Notes: generated by a model not told the origin, from the letters alone. A stretch of 22,121 bases of DNA from Teretinema sp964641135 (GCA_964641135.1 CAZXJV010000047.1:1-22121), one strand, 5' to 3'; counted from the stretch's first letter, positions 13,056 through 21,696 are shown. Numbers and translations are program-made.

Positions 13056-14826
13056 TAGAGAGGTGCAGATCTTCGAGCTGTTTGGCGTCTACCTCGTTGG
13101 GGCATTCATCCATCGGGCTTTCGGCAAAACTGTTTTTCGGAAAGGCGATAACTTCCTTTATTGAAGTTTCGCCGGCCATCAACATGACCATGCGGTCAAG
13201 GCCCGGTGCAATACCGCCGTGGGGCGGGGCTCCGTACTTGAAGGCTTCGGTAAGAAAGCCGAATTTCTTTTGGCCTTCTTCCTCGTCAAAGCCAACAATC
13301 TTGAAGATACGCTTTTGCAGTTCCGGATCATGGATACGGATTGATCCTGATGCCAGCTCGCAGCCGTTAAGTACAAGGTCGTACAAGTCGCCTTTGACTG
13401 AACCGGGATCGCTTTCAAGGGTGTCATGGTAGCGGTCCTGCGGCCAGGTGAACATGTGATGGGCGGTATCCCATTTTTGTTCATCTTCGTTCCACTCGAA
13501 CATGGGAAAGTCGACAATCCAGGCAAATTCGAACTGCCCTTCCGCACACAGGCCCAAGTCCTTGCCAAGCCGGGTGCGAACTGCACCGAGAGCCGTGCAG
13601 GCTGTTTTTGGTTTGGCATCCGCGACAAACAGCAGAAGGTCTCCGGGGCAGGCACCGAGGGTTGAACAAACGGTTGAGCTGCGGCCTTCAAAGAATTTTG
13701 CAATTCCGCCTTCCAGTACGGGTTCGGCGGCGCTGCCTGAAACCTTCATCCAGCCAAGCCCGCGGGCTTTGTAGATTTTTGCAGTCCCTTCAAGGTCTTC
13801 GATAAGTTTGCGGCTGTATTTTTCGGCAACTCCGGGTACACGCAGGGCCTTGATGCGTCCGCCTGCAGACAGTGCATCCTTGAAGGCCTGAAAGGTTCCA
13901 AGATCGGCCAAAAAAGCACCGTCCTGCATTTCCATGCCGAAGCGCAGCTCGGGTTTGTCGGTTCCGTACAGCTCGATCGCATCATCATAGGCTATGCGGC
14001 GGAATGATGCCGGAAGTGTCATGTTCATGGTTTCGCGGAATACATGACCCATCATTCCTTCAATAAGCGAAAGAACGTCATCGCGTGAAACAAAGCTCAT
14101 CTCGATATCGATCTGGGTAAATTCAGGCTGGCGGTCGCCCCGGGCATCTTCATCCCGGTAACAGCGTGCCAGCTGAAAGTACTTGTCAAATCCTGCAACC
14201 ATCAGGATTTGCTTATACAACTGCGGAGACTGCGGCAGGGCATAGAATTTTCCGGGATACAGACGCGAGGGAACCAGATAGTCCCGCGCCCCTTCCGGTG
14301 TGCTTTTAATAAAGGTTGGTGTTTCAATCTCCAAAAAACCGCGCTCGTTCATGAAGCTGCGCACACTGGCTGTTACTTTTGAGCGCAGGGCAATATGCTT
14401 TTGCATGGCAGCGGAGCGCAAATCAAGGTAGCGGTATTTTAGACGTAATTCTTCGCTGGCCTGGGTTTTTTCGTCAATCATAAACGGCAGCGTTTCGCTG
14501 CGTGACAGTATGGAGATCTTTTTTGCTGCTACTTCTATCTCGCCGGTATCCATGTCCTTGTTTATCATGGTATCGGGGCGGGCGCGTACGCAGCCTTCTA
14601 CTGCAATGCAGTATTCCATCTTGAGGTCTGCGGTAATCCCGGCCAGTTCCGCCGGTGAATCGGCGTCTACAACAACCTGGGTAAGACCGTATCGATCGCG
14701 CAGATTGATGAATGAAATGCCGCCGTGGTCGCGTTTACGGTGGACCCAGCCGTTCAGTATTACTGTTTTCCCGGTGTCAGTCCCGCGCAGGTCGCCGCAG
14801 GTGACAGTTCTTTTCATGCTTTCCAT
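13039..14826 (-). CDS. aspS: Aspartyl-tRNA synthetase
   Basis: This is a 595-aa bacterial-type class II synthetase, close to the usual 590. It charges tRNA-Asp with aspartate. In order it has the OB-fold anticodon-binding domain (VILNGWVHRKRDHGGISFIN), motif 1 (FLEIETPTFIKSTPEGARDY), motif 2 (QLARCYRDEDARGDRQPEFT), the bacterial GAD insertion (about 305-425), and motif 3 (GGIAPGLDRMVMLM). The longer frame to 14955 is rejected because it enters the HlyIII gene and the extra residues are unlike the family. ATG 14826 has no Shine-Dalgarno but has TATACT 7 nt upstream, so the mRNA may be leaderless. ATG 14817, three codons later, is an alternative. Confidence 0.96.
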   Translation of the reverse strand: MESMKRTVTCGDLRGTDTGKTVILNGWVHRKRDHGGISFINLRDRYGLTQVVVDADSPAELAGITADLKMEYCIAVEGCVRARPDTMINKDMDTGEIEVAAKKISILSRSETLPFMIDEKTQASEELRLKYRYLDLRSAAMQKHIALRSKVTASVRSFMNERGFLEIETPTFIKSTPEGARDYLVPSRLYPGKFYALPQSPQLYKQILMVAGFDKYFQLARCYRDEDARGDRQPEFTQIDIEMSFVSRDDVLSLIEGMMGHVFRETMNMTLPASFRRIAYDDAIELYGTDKPELRFGMEMQDGAFLADLGTFQAFKDALSAGGRIKALRVPGVAEKYSRKLIEDLEGTAKIYKARGLGWMKVSGSAAEPVLEGGIAKFFEGRSSTVCSTLGACPGDLLLFVADAKPKTACTALGAVRTRLGKDLGLCAEGQFEFAWIVDFPMFEWNEDEQKWDTAHHMFTWPQDRYHDTLESDPGSVKGDLYDLVLNGCELASGSIRIHDPELQKRIFKIVGFDEEEGQKKFGFLTEAFKYGAPPHGGIAPGLDRMVMLMAGETSIKEVIAFPKNSFAESPMDECPNEVDAKQLEDLHLSIVNKN

Positions 14827-14833
14827 GGTCGCC

Positions 14834-14863
14834 AGTATAGACACAAGGCGCTTTGATTGACAA
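14834..14863 (-). promoter_or_regulatory. aspS promoter, leaderless geometry
   Basis: On the minus strand TTGTCA (14863-14858) and TATACT (14839-14834) are 18 nt apart, each matching 5 of 6 consensus positions. Seven nt later comes the ATG at 14826, so transcription would begin at or next to the start codon. Confidence 0.65.
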
Positions 14864-14884
14864 GGAGCGCCTGTGCGCCCTGTT

Positions 14885-15553
14885 TTACATGGATCGGCTG
14901 ACCGGCAGGCTGAAATAGACAGACAAAAAGTGCAGTATTGTGCCGCCAAGAACAAACAGATGCCAGAGCGGGTGTGTCCACCGGATGCGTTTCAGGCCAT
15001 ATATAACGGCACCCGCTGTATAAATGATTCCGCCGCTGATAAGAAAGGTCCAGCTGATTGCGGTTACGCGTTCTTTCAGGGGATCAGCCGCGAATATGAT
15101 AATCCAGCCCATCAAAATATAAGTAATCAGGCTTGCTGTTCGCATTTTGCTGCCGAAAACAGCGTACAGTGCGATGCCGGTAACCGCCAGACCCCAGATA
15201 AGCCCGAATATCGGCCAGCCGACAGAGTCGCGAAGGACGGTCAGGCAGTAGGCTGTATAGGTTCCCGCAATCAAAAGATAGATTGCCGAATGGTCCAGTC
15301 GCTCAAAAACCGGTCGCGCCTTTGTTTTCATAAGGGAATGATACAGGGTGCTCATCAGATACAGGATGAACATGCTGGTGCCGAATATGGTATATGCCGT
15401 GATGTAGTATCCGCGGTCGGATTCCGGGGCGTACAGGACGGCCCGGATCACCAGCAGTACAAGGGCTGCAATAGCTAAAAATGCACCGATTCCATGGGTA
15501 ATTGCATTGGCGATTTCTTCGCCAAGCCGGTAGGGTCTGGGTAACTTGCTCAT
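14885..15553 (-). CDS. HlyIII/PAQR family membrane protein
   Basis: This 222-aa protein has seven predicted membrane spans and the family layout. EEIANAITHGIG opens the protein, STLYHS carries the conserved Ser and His, LDHSAIYLLIAGTYT follows, and HPLWHLFV near the end supplies the last two His. The conserved Ser/Asp/His set binds zinc in PAQR relatives; bacterial members are often called hemolysin III, but most are thought to act in membrane lipid homeostasis or as ceramidase-like hydrolases. No clear ribosome site precedes the ATG. It lies 56 nt after rlmB and 58 nt before aspS. The family is clear; the substrate is unknown. Confidence 0.92.
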   Translation of the reverse strand: MSKLPRPYRLGEEIANAITHGIGAFLAIAALVLLVIRAVLYAPESDRGYYITAYTIFGTSMFILYLMSTLYHSLMKTKARPVFERLDHSAIYLLIAGTYTAYCLTVLRDSVGWPIFGLIWGLAVTGIALYAVFGSKMRTASLITYILMGWIIIFAADPLKERVTAISWTFLISGGIIYTAGAVIYGLKRIRWTHPLWHLFVLGGTILHFLSVYFSLPVSRSM

Positions 15554-15609
15554 ACCAATTAGACGCTGTCGGACCGGAAAGGTTGCACTGCGGGCGTGCC
15601 AGCAGCCTT

Positions 15610-16371
15610 TCAGCCGGATCGTCGTACTTCGTATAAAAGGATACCGGCTGCAACCGACACGTTAAGACTGTCCAGGCGGCCGCGGGTGGGAATTGAAACA
15701 ATGCGGTCGCAGTGTTCGCGAAGCAGACGGGCGATGCCTGTGCCTTCGCTTCCCATAATCAGGGCGGTGCGCTCGGCAAATTGTATGCGGTCAAGCGATT
15801 CCCCGCCGGCATCTGCGCCGTAGAGCCAGAAACCGGCTTTTTTCAGGCCTTCTGCGGCCCGAACAAGATTGGGTACTGTTATAAGAGGAACCCAGCTTGC
15901 CGCCCCGCTTGAGGTCCTGGCTATGGCTGCCGGATCGGTGGCAGAACGGTGTTCGGGAATTATAACAAGGTCAACACCGAATTGATCGGCACTGCGAACG
16001 ATTGCCCCTGCATTGTGCGGATCGGTGATGGAATCAAGTATCAATACCAGGGCGGTTTCACGCTGTGAAAGGATAGCAAGGTATTCATCAAGATCCGGGA
16101 TGTGCTGTTCGGCCTCGGCTGCCTGGGCGAGTATAATGCCCCGGTGATCACGGGCAAGGGGCGGCAGGGAAGAGGCCAGACGGTCAAGCTCCGGCCCGGG
16201 AACAGCTGATGACGGAATACCGAGTGCGGCCGCCCTGGTCAGGATTTTTTTTACCCGTGGCCCCGGTTTGTGGTAACTGATTGACCAGCCTGCCGGTGCA
16301 GTACCCGGTGAGGCGGATTCAGCAGCTTTTAGTTCTTCTTCAATGGCATGAAAGCCGGTAATTATTCGCAT
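15610..16371 (-). CDS. rlmB: 23S rRNA 2'-O-methyltransferase RlmB (SpoU family)
   Basis: This 253-aa SpoU-type SPOUT methyltransferase has an N-terminal substrate-binding domain (about 1-90) and a C-terminal trefoil-knot domain. Motif 1 is LDSITDPHNAGAIVRSAD, with catalytic Arg and Asn; motif 2 is LIMGSEGTGI; motif 3 is IPTRGRLDSLNVSVAAGILL. RlmB methylates G2251 in E. coli 23S rRNA. Other SpoU paralogues have the same motifs, so RlmB is the most likely but not proven identity. The N-domain carries a Ser/Ala/Pro-rich insert near 18-28. No Shine-Dalgarno is visible; TAGAAT lies 8 nt before the ATG. It starts 26 nt after the MBL-fold RNase. Confidence 0.88.
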   Translation of the reverse strand: MRIITGFHAIEEELKAAESASPGTAPAGWSISYHKPGPRVKKILTRAAALGIPSSAVPGPELDRLASSLPPLARDHRGIILAQAAEAEQHIPDLDEYLAILSQRETALVLILDSITDPHNAGAIVRSADQFGVDLVIIPEHRSATDPAAIARTSSGAASWVPLITVPNLVRAAEGLKKAGFWLYGADAGGESLDRIQFAERTALIMGSEGTGIARLLREHCDRIVSIPTRGRLDSLNVSVAAGILLYEVRRSG

Positions 16372-16397
16372 AGGCGATTATTCTACAAATATGCGGT

Positions 16398-17810
16398 TCA
16401 GTCCAGCTGATAGGTTTCGCCGTAGCGGACTATCTGAACACTCGGGAAGCCGTGCCCTTCCAGATGGTCCTTGAAGATAGCCTGGACATCCGGTTCACCG
16501 TGCACCATAAACAGTTTTTTTAGCCGGCTCAAGTCATGTTCATTCAACCAGTCGGTTGTTTCCTGGTAATCGGCGTGGGCGCTGAATGCATTGATCTGGG
16601 TTATGTCGGCGCGAACTGTTTTCCATTCTCCCAGGATTTTAACCTCCTGCTCGTGGTTTTGCAGACGTCGTCCCAGGGTATGCTCTGCCATGTAGCCGAC
16701 AAGGAGGATCTGGTTTCGGGGGTCTTCGATATTGTTATACAGATGGTGGGTTATTCGCCCTGCTTCGCACATGCCGTCGGCGCTGATAATAACCATAGGT
16801 TCATCCATCCGGTTCAGGGACTTTGACTCCTCTACGCTGGTTACAAAACGCAGGTTGTTGAAACCGAACGGGTTTTTATGGTGCTTGATAAAGGCTTCAT
16901 GCGTCGCTTCATCATAACATTCCGGATGTACCTGAAAGATGCTGGTTGCGTTCATTGCCATGGGTGAATCAACATAGATCGGTATATCGGGAATCTTCTT
17001 TTTATCGACCAACATATGGAAGTAATAGACCAGTTCCTGGGTGCGCTCTATGGCAAAGGCCGGAATGATGATTTTTCCGTTGCTTTTAATTGCAGTGGTT
17101 ACAACCTCTGCAAGCATTGCCATGGCATCATCGGTTGACTCGTGGCGGCGGTTTCCATAGGTGCTTTCGATAATCATATAATCTACAGCCGGAAGAATTG
17201 CAGGATCGCGTATAATCGGCTTGTTTTTTCGCCCAAGGTCTCCGGTATAGGCCAGCTTTGTTTCAGTTCCATCAGCACTGAGGATAGTCAGCACCGCCAT
17301 CGCAGATCCCAAAATATGACCGGCGTCAAAGAGTTCAAGTTGAACCTTTGGTGTGATCCATATCGGACGGTTGTAAGAAACGGTCACAAACTGATTTGCT
17401 GTTGCAATAACGTCAAGCTCGCTGAACAGGGGCTTCCAGTTAAAGGATTCACCTTTTTTGCGGGCCTGTTTTGAAAGGTATTCGGCATCTCTGGCCTGAA
17501 TGCGCGCAGAATCCATCATTATGATATTTGCAAGGTCGCGGGTAGCCGGCGTTGCGTAAATATTTCCGCGATAGCCGTTCAGCCCCAAAAGCGGCAGCAG
17601 GCCGGAATGGTCATAGTGCGCATGGGTTAACACAACAGCAGCGAGTTTATCTGCCGGAACCTCGAACAGCCGGTTTTTTCGGTCGGCTTCGGCCCTTCGG
17701 CCCTGAAAGGCTCCGCAGTCAATCAAAATCAGCTCGCCATCGACATCCAGAAGGTGTTTGGAGCCGGTAACCTCTTCGGCAGCTCCCAGTGAATACAGGT
17801 GTATGCTCAT
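16398..17810 (-). CDS. Beta-CASP metallo-beta-lactamase-fold RNase
   Basis: This 470-aa protein is of the CPSF73/Ysh1-like bacterial type (as in Thermus TTHA0252), whose members are RNA endo/exonucleases with two zinc ions. It shows motif 2 THAHYDHSG, motif 3 DAGHILGSA, and motif 4 AYTGDLG. The beta-CASP region lies at about 225-370 (ESTYGNRRH, IIIPAFAIERTQELVYY, IYVDSPMA), and SAHADYQE supplies a late metal ligand. I chose ATG 17810 because MSIHLYSLGAAEEVTGS is the family's normal N-terminus; the frame extends to 17846 without a ribosome site. A weak GCAGG and a TTATCC lie before the ATG. It heads the minus-strand run and diverges from the DUF2804 gene. Confidence 0.92.
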   Translation of the reverse strand: MSIHLYSLGAAEEVTGSKHLLDVDGELILIDCGAFQGRRAEADRKNRLFEVPADKLAAVVLTHAHYDHSGLLPLLGLNGYRGNIYATPATRDLANIIMMDSARIQARDAEYLSKQARKKGESFNWKPLFSELDVIATANQFVTVSYNRPIWITPKVQLELFDAGHILGSAMAVLTILSADGTETKLAYTGDLGRKNKPIIRDPAILPAVDYMIIESTYGNRRHESTDDAMAMLAEVVTTAIKSNGKIIIPAFAIERTQELVYYFHMLVDKKKIPDIPIYVDSPMAMNATSIFQVHPECYDEATHEAFIKHHKNPFGFNNLRFVTSVEESKSLNRMDEPMVIISADGMCEAGRITHHLYNNIEDPRNQILLVGYMAEHTLGRRLQNHEQEVKILGEWKTVRADITQINAFSAHADYQETTDWLNEHDLSRLKKLFMVHGEPDVQAIFKDHLEGHGFPSVQIVRYGETYQLD

Positions 17811-17856
17811 ACCTGCAAGGATAAGACCTTTAACACTGTTCCGCAAGAAAAAAGAA

Positions 17857-17865
17857 TGATATAAT
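17857..17865 (+). promoter_or_regulatory. Extended -10 promoter of the DUF2804 gene
   Basis: TGATATAAT is a perfect extended -10 element (TG at 17857-17858, TATAAT at 17860-17865). The -35 position holds only a poor TGTTCC (17837-17842), as extended -10 promoters allow. Transcription would start near 17872. Confidence 0.6.
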
Positions 17866-17891
17866 CACCTTTGTGTTTTTTGGAGGTGCCG

Positions 17892-18944
17892 GTGTATTCC
17901 AGAGAGATAAAAAGCGCGCCTGTTTCCCCTGTAAGCGATGGCCGTCCGGTTTTCGGTACCTTCTCGGGACCCTTCCGTACCTTCAATATACGCGGTATCA
18001 AGCGCCCCTTCGGAGATCTGCCTTTACCGGCCTTTTTAACCGACTGGCGGGTTATGGAAATCCTGCGATTTTATTTTTGCGATTCCTCATATATTGGCGA
18101 GATTGAACTGTTTGATGGCGGTTACTTCTCGTTTATGGAAACTGTATTGTGGAACAGAAAGACCGGCCGACGTTTTGCATATCGCCGCCTGCTGCCACCC
18201 AGCTTTATGCAGTTGCCTCATAAGCCCGCAAGCAGTATCACGGCCTGCCGTACCCGGAAACGGTATCTGCGCATTCTTACCCGCCTTGAAAAACACCATC
18301 TGTTGGCCGACTTTGATTTTGTCGGTTCGGATCACCGCCCGCCGCTGAGCGGACATCTTGAAATGCATGTTACCAGCGATGCGTCGGTCTGTATGTCTAC
18401 CGTAACGCCCTGGGAGGTCAGACGCCGCTGTGAGGCTGCCATGCAGACAGCAGGCCCTCTTGACGGCTTTATCAATACCGGGTTTGAAGTACATGAAATT
18501 GATCCTTCTGGCGGTGTTGGTTATTTTGATGTGCGGCAGGCGTATTATTCCCTGCGTACCAAATCGTCCCTGGTTATCGGATTGGGTAAGCTTGACGGCC
18601 GCACTGTGTCGTTCCAGCTGGGCAATCCGGTATCAGGTGAAGAAATGAAGTATAATGACAATGTACTGTTTGTGGACAATGTGATGACCCCCCTTCCGCC
18701 TGTTCGCATCACCCGGCCGGACGGGGTTGCCGGAGCCTGGGTTATTCAGGATACAGAAAGTATGGTCGACCTGGTGTTTACGCCGATTTCCGACAGTATC
18801 CGTCATATGAGCGCCTTTGTTGTGCGTACCAGTTACCATACGGTATATGGAAGCTTTGAAGGGGTTCTTTTGACCGCATCCGGCGAAAAAATTACCCTGC
18901 GCGGCTTTCCCGGCGTGGGCAAAAAAATTCTGCTGCGTATATAG
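17892..18944 (+). CDS. DUF2804 family protein
   Basis: This 350-aa protein belongs to the uncharacterised DUF2804 family by its C-terminal half: a YNDNVLFVDN segment, LVFTPI, then SYHTVYGSFEGVLLTASGEK and LRGFPGVGKK, which follow the family pattern of an F-G-x-F-x-G strand and a closing G-F-x-x-x-x-K. The pattern of alternating strands suggests a beta-barrel enzyme or lipid-binding protein; no function is established. I chose the GTG at 17892 because GGAGG (17882-17886) lies 5 nt before it, whereas the upstream in-frame TTG codons have no ribosome site. The stop codon TAG is the first base triplet of REP-like pair R4. Start of the gene lies close behind the extended -10 promoter. Confidence 0.75.
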   Translation: MYSREIKSAPVSPVSDGRPVFGTFSGPFRTFNIRGIKRPFGDLPLPAFLTDWRVMEILRFYFCDSSYIGEIELFDGGYFSFMETVLWNRKTGRRFAYRRLLPPSFMQLPHKPASSITACRTRKRYLRILTRLEKHHLLADFDFVGSDHRPPLSGHLEMHVTSDASVCMSTVTPWEVRRRCEAAMQTAGPLDGFINTGFEVHEIDPSGGVGYFDVRQAYYSLRTKSSLVIGLGKLDGRTVSFQLGNPVSGEEMKYNDNVLFVDNVMTPLPPVRITRPDGVAGAWVIQDTESMVDLVFTPISDSIRHMSAFVVRTSYHTVYGSFEGVLLTASGEKITLRGFPGVGKKILLRI

Positions 18945-18991
18945 CAGGGTGATGACAAAGGCTCATGTGCCTTTGTCATCAGCCTGTTAGC
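18942..18991. repeat. REP-like inverted pair R4, near-perfect hairpin
   Basis: CAGGGTGATGACAAAGGC (18945-18962) and GCCTTTGTCATCAGCCTG (18969-18986) are inverted with one mismatch and a 6-nt loop. The left arm begins in the DUF2804 stop codon. No T run follows, so it may protect the mRNA end rather than terminate; it lies 28 nt before the next gene. Confidence 0.75.
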
Positions 18992-19018
18992 CTGCTTGAA
19001 CGCTCTTTTGGAGATGAT

Positions 19019-20746
19019 ATGATGGAAGATCCGGTATTGCCGGACAATAGTTTGACCCTGCCGCGGATGACTGATGCTGCTCTTCAGGCTGTAAACCGTC
19101 TGATGGCAGACAAGCAGTATCGGATCAAGGTGCCTGCGGGTCTTATACCCAGCCGGCATGACCGGATAAACCCTGATTACATCCGCTACAGCCTGAACGA
19201 TCAGGTAGGTCATGTGCAGCGCTGTGTAGCTTCTACCCTGAAGCTTTTGCCTCCGGGTGACCAGAAGGCCTTCCTTTCGCGGCTTGCAAGCCGGGATCCC
19301 CTTGCTCCTGCCGTTTTGCAGGCTGCCCGCAGTATTGATATCCGTCAGCTGAGCGGAATACTGCTTCGTCTGCAGTCCCAGGCGGACGAAGTGGATACGG
19401 TTGATATGGTTCCCTATATACGCACGCTGTTCCGTTCCTTGTTGCGTGTATATTATCTGGGGCATGCAGGAGTGGCCCAGGCGTATCGGGCTGTATTTGC
19501 GCTTGTCCTGGAGGAATTTGTTCCTGCCGATCCGGCAGGATACCGGCTGGATGCGGTTGCCGCCATAGATGAATGGCGGTATATATTTGACAAGCTTATT
19601 CCCGGTCTGTATCCCCTGCTGCTGCGCATGACCAGTTCAAGCCTTTTGAATATTCATGACCTCTTTTATACCAACGGCTCTCTTTTGCTTGCATGGCTTT
19701 CCCTGAAACCGGAAGATATCCTGATACGAAGGCCCCAGGATGCAGTCCAGCCGGTTGATGAAAACATTTTAAATCGTCCTCTTCCGGAGACGGTAATTGA
19801 CGAGCAGGATGGTCCTGTGCTTCCCGATGATGTCCAGGAGGGCCTGGCCATTCTGGAGCGGCTGTTTCCCGAGGCCGGGTGGGACCATCTTGAGGACTAC
19901 CCCGATCTGTGTCCGTATTTTCAGCCCATAGCCCAGTTCCTGGACGGTTTTAATCAGCTTGCTCCGGATAACCCCCTTCATCTGACAATGATCCTGTTGT
20001 GGGTTCTTGAACAGTTGTTTTATGGCTTGCGCTCGATCAAGTTTGAGCCGGTCAAGGTGATTTCTCCCCGTGAAGAGGCCGAGCCGGTGGAAACAATTCT
20101 TGAAGAGTGGATACTGTATCAGGAACAGGTTTTTGAAAAACAGTTCATTCCGGATCTCAAGGAATTTACCCATCAGATATACACTCAGCCGGAGTATTAT
20201 AAAAATCAGTACGGCAGACGCCTTTTGTCAAATATGTATTCGCTGATGAAAAATGTCTATCTTCCGTTTTTGAATATACGGATGTATGCCATTGCCCGTC
20301 CGGCAAAGGACGAGGTTCTGGCACCGTTTTATGTTCGTGTCGGTACCTTGAAGCGCTTGCTGAGCCGTTATAATCAGCAGGTTCATGAAATACTTGAAAT
20401 GCAGTCCGGCGTCAGAACCGGATCGGTTGCCGGAATAGAAAACCCCTGGGCCGGTTACCGTTTCGAGATTGAAAACCCTGTTTCAAAGCGCCTTGACGCC
20501 CTGTGCGGCGGCAAACAGTCAAAAACCCGCACTAATGATTTATTGCTGGACTGGACGCTGAAAATTCTGGCTGTGCTTGACTGGTGGATTAACGACCGGG
20601 ACAGCCCGGCCTATAAAAGCGATCCATCACATTTGTACCGGGTTGTTGAGCCCGACAGCAGGGTCCCGGCCTTCGGAGTCAAGGCACGGACTGATGTGGG
20701 CGCGCTGTTCGCACGGAAGTTAAAGGAAAGCAACCCCGACGCATGA
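19019..20746 (+). CDS. Conserved-looking protein of unknown function (575 aa)
   Basis: I do not recognise this 575-aa protein. It looks soluble, mostly alpha-helical and acidic, without signal peptide, membrane span or catalytic motif. Notable are long amphipathic helices (about 100-190), a short Pro/Glu/Asp-rich stretch (about 240-275), many Tyr/Phe residues in the middle (DLCPYFQPIAQFLDGFNQ), and a C-terminal W-rich helix near DLLLDWTLKILAVLDWW. Start codons ATG 19019 and ATG 19022 follow GGAG by 5 and 8 nt; the frame upstream runs into REP-like pair R4 and is rejected. Codon use matches its neighbours. It could be transcribed with the DUF2804 gene (74-nt gap), but the hairpin lies between. 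Confidence 0.85.
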   Translation: MMEDPVLPDNSLTLPRMTDAALQAVNRLMADKQYRIKVPAGLIPSRHDRINPDYIRYSLNDQVGHVQRCVASTLKLLPPGDQKAFLSRLASRDPLAPAVLQAARSIDIRQLSGILLRLQSQADEVDTVDMVPYIRTLFRSLLRVYYLGHAGVAQAYRAVFALVLEEFVPADPAGYRLDAVAAIDEWRYIFDKLIPGLYPLLLRMTSSSLLNIHDLFYTNGSLLLAWLSLKPEDILIRRPQDAVQPVDENILNRPLPETVIDEQDGPVLPDDVQEGLAILERLFPEAGWDHLEDYPDLCPYFQPIAQFLDGFNQLAPDNPLHLTMILLWVLEQLFYGLRSIKFEPVKVISPREEAEPVETILEEWILYQEQVFEKQFIPDLKEFTHQIYTQPEYYKNQYGRRLLSNMYSLMKNVYLPFLNIRMYAIARPAKDEVLAPFYVRVGTLKRLLSRYNQQVHEILEMQSGVRTGSVAGIENPWAGYRFEIENPVSKRLDALCGGKQSKTRTNDLLLDWTLKILAVLDWWINDRDSPAYKSDPSHLYRVVEPDSRVPAFGVKARTDVGALFARKLKESNPDA

Positions 20747-20752
20747 CGGGGT
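20733..20752. terminator. Small hairpin over the stop codon of the 575-aa gene
   Basis: ACCCCG (20733-20738) and CGGGGT (20747-20752) enclose 8 nt that include the TGA. The following sequence has no T run, so terminator function between the convergent genes is weakly supported. Confidence 0.3.
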
Positions 20753-20810
20753 GCGGACTCGTTATCACAAACATTCTGCAGCGGTTGTGCTTCGCCGGCG
20801 CCTGGTTTCT

Positions 20811-21647
20811 TCAGAGCTGACGGCCGGTTTCCAGTTTTTCCTGCAGACGGTCCAGAGCCTTTCCTTCCATTCCTGCCGGTTCACCTGCGAGCATGCGGCG
20901 CAAGGCATCCAGTTCCTCTCCCGAAAAACTGACTCCGCTGCGGATATGGCGTTCAAAACTGGCAGTAGCAAGAGGTGCTACAGCGTGACACATGTGCAAC
21001 AGGACTTCTGCATAGACGCGGATTTCCTTCTGGGCATGGGCGTCCAGGCGTAAGCGCAAAAAGTGGAACAGGTTGTGCAGGTCTATCTGCCAGTACCATT
21101 CGGTATAGGTTGAAAGAGGCAGGTTGATGCGGGCCAGCTCACGGGCAAGGTTGTCGGCAACTAGACCGTTGTAGGTTTCAAAACTGGACTTTTGACCAGC
21201 TTCCAGGCGGTCAAGCACGCTGCGTATCAATTCTGCCGGAACTTCTGCGGCGGATCGGCCCTGTTTGTTGTCAGTACTCTGGAAGGCGATATCGGCCGCG
21301 TCGGGTACGTAACATTCATCTTTCATAACCGAGTACCGGCCTGAAATTTCATTGAGCCGTGCAGTGCGGTGGCGTATCCACTGGCGGGCTACAAAGATTG
21401 GCAGTTTGACATGGAAGGTCAGGATTACCTGTTCAAATGGCGAGGTGTGGTGATTCCGCAGCAGGTAGTCGATCAGGGCTCCATCCTCGCGGACGCTCTT
21501 TGTTCCTTCGCCGTAGGAGACGCGGGCTGATTGCACGATGCGGTTGTCGCCGCCCATATAGTCGACCAGCCGGACAAATCCCTTGTCCAGCACCGGAAAT
21601 TCCTTGTCCAGGAGGGCTTCAGCCTCCGCTACGATACAGTGTGCCAT
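20811..21647 (-). CDS. thyX: Flavin-dependent thymidylate synthase
   Basis: This 278-aa ThyX makes dTMP from dUMP using methylenetetrahydrofolate, NADPH and FAD, as a tetramer. The ThyX signature RHRTARLNEISGRYS spans 92-106 (RHR then NExSxRY). HHTSPFEQVILTFHV before it and NLFHFLRLRLDAHAQKEIR after it match the FAD and dUMP binding regions. It has about 30 residues more at the C-terminus than many homologues. ATG 21647 has no Shine-Dalgarno but TATACT lies 7 nt upstream; an in-frame TTG at 21653 is less likely. No folate genes are nearby, and it converges with the 575-aa gene. Confidence 0.96.
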   Translation of the reverse strand: MAHCIVAEAEALLDKEFPVLDKGFVRLVDYMGGDNRIVQSARVSYGEGTKSVREDGALIDYLLRNHHTSPFEQVILTFHVKLPIFVARQWIRHRTARLNEISGRYSVMKDECYVPDAADIAFQSTDNKQGRSAAEVPAELIRSVLDRLEAGQKSSFETYNGLVADNLARELARINLPLSTYTEWYWQIDLHNLFHFLRLRLDAHAQKEIRVYAEVLLHMCHAVAPLATASFERHIRSGVSFSGEELDALRRMLAGEPAGMEGKALDRLQEKLETGRQL

Positions 21648-21654
21648 GGCCAAG

Positions 21655-21660
21655 AGTATA
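21655..21660 (-). promoter_or_regulatory. thyX -10 box, leaderless geometry
   Basis: TATACT on the minus strand ends 7 nt before the ATG at 21647. TCGACT 17 nt upstream is a 4 of 6 match to the -35. Transcription would start at or beside the start codon. Confidence 0.5.
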
Positions 21661-21696
21661 GCGCGAATGCCGCACCTAGTCGAGTCAGGAAAGGAC

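Noticed and set aside
14827..14955. Longer N-terminus for AspRS
   Set aside because: The extra residues overlap the HlyIII gene, are Cys-rich and unlike AspRS, and the family start fits ATG 14826.
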